DNA of 6,487 bases, from NCBI GenBank assembly GCA_019417975.1, contig DYCT01000121.1, positions 1-6,487 of the forward strand, given 5' to 3'. The stretch is from Bacteroides sp. GTDB lineage: Bacteria; Bacteroidota; Bacteroidia; Bacteroidales; Bacteroidaceae. The notes under the pieces are model-generated. The model did no database searches and had not been told where the DNA came from. It worked only from the letters and a program-made list of their open reading frames with translations. Below, one piece after another: positions 6,247 through 6,487 of the stretch (the stretch's first letter is position 1; every line of letters begins with the position of its first letter). The translations under genes and the position numbers were made by a program.

Positions 6247-6487
6247 ATCGTTTTGAGCTGATTGTGTTGCCTGAGGATAAAAGGAGGCTCTAAGAGTTAT
6301 AGCACCTGTTGGGATACATTATGCTTAGTCGTATTGTCAATTGTTATTTTGATATTAAAATATGGATGTTTCGATATAAAAGTCATCAATAATAGTATTA
6401 TAATAATCTTCCTGTTGTTTGCAAAAGCCTTTGTTTTGTATAAATATGCATATTAATTCGTGTATATTGACTTATTCTGCATATTTA
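6247..6487. other. AT-rich intergenic stretch without a convincing gene
   Basis: After the terminator I see no recognisable gene. A plus-strand frame is open from a TTG at 6262 to a TAA ending at 6456 (64 codons, hydrophobic), but it has no ribosome site before that TTG and strongly AT-driven composition. An AAAAGGAGG motif lies at 6279-6287 with no ATG, GTG or TTG within 12 bases. The stretch may be the upstream region of a gene to the right; TATTCTGC at 6474-6481 resembles a -7 box with one mismatch. Confidence 0.5.
6441..6487. repeat. 10-bp inverted repeat reaching the window edge, first arm inside a 12-bp palindrome
   Basis: TAAATATGCA at 6441-6450 is the exact reverse complement of TGCATATTTA at 6478-6487, with 27 bases between the arms. 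The right arm ends at the last base of the window, so the match could extend further outward. The first arm overlaps a perfect 12-base palindrome, AATATGCATATT, at 6443-6454. In sequence this AT-rich, such a match can arise by chance; no function is assigned. Confidence 0.4.

Noticed and set aside
6262..6456. Possible 64-residue hydrophobic protein after the lpxB terminator
   Set aside because: It starts with TTG and no ribosome site, and its Ile/Leu/Lys/Asn/Tyr-rich composition is what AT-rich noncoding DNA gives; no family signature is visible.
1..6487. Mobile element, CRISPR, tRNA/rRNA or riboswitch
   Set aside because: No transposase, integrase, direct-repeat array, cloverleaf-like segment or long structured leader was seen on either strand.

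Overview
The window looks like a chromosomal segment from a gut-type Bacteroidota, most likely order Bacteroidales (Bacteroides/Parabacteroides-like). This rests on three things: the gene families (a PorW/SprE-type TPR lipoprotein and a surE-lpxB pair), TAnnTTTG-type -7 promoter boxes in front of the genes, and moderate-to-low GC. No phage, transposon, CRISPR or RNA gene is visible. All the clear genes appear intact, except the leftmost, which runs off the window.

The left two thirds (1-4181) lie on the minus strand. They probably form one transcription direction: a small single-span membrane protein with a Cys/His cluster (3753-4181), an ABC-3 family (ZnuB/MntB/TroC-like) metal permease 13 bases downstream (2891-3739), then after a 69-base gap a very large TPR lipoprotein of the PorW/SprE family (1-2821, C-terminus cut off). 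The lipoprotein starts with a non-ATG codon and seems to have its own -7 box overlapping the permease stop codon.

The right part lies on the plus strand: surE (survival-family nucleotidase, 4255-5028) followed after 21 bases by lpxB (lipid A disaccharide synthase, 5050-6183), closed by a clear intrinsic terminator (6217-6246). The two directions diverge from a 73-base region (4182-4254) holding two back-to-back -7 boxes. The last 241 bases are AT-rich, with no convincing gene; they hold an unpaired Shine-Dalgarno-like motif and a 10-bp inverted repeat that reaches the window edge.

Functionally, lpxB, the PorW/SprE-like lipoprotein and the metal permease all concern the envelope, with surE as a housekeeping phosphatase. 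I see no strong case for a new multi-gene system. The least explained item is the small Cys/His protein paired with a metal permease that has no ATPase or binding-protein gene beside it.
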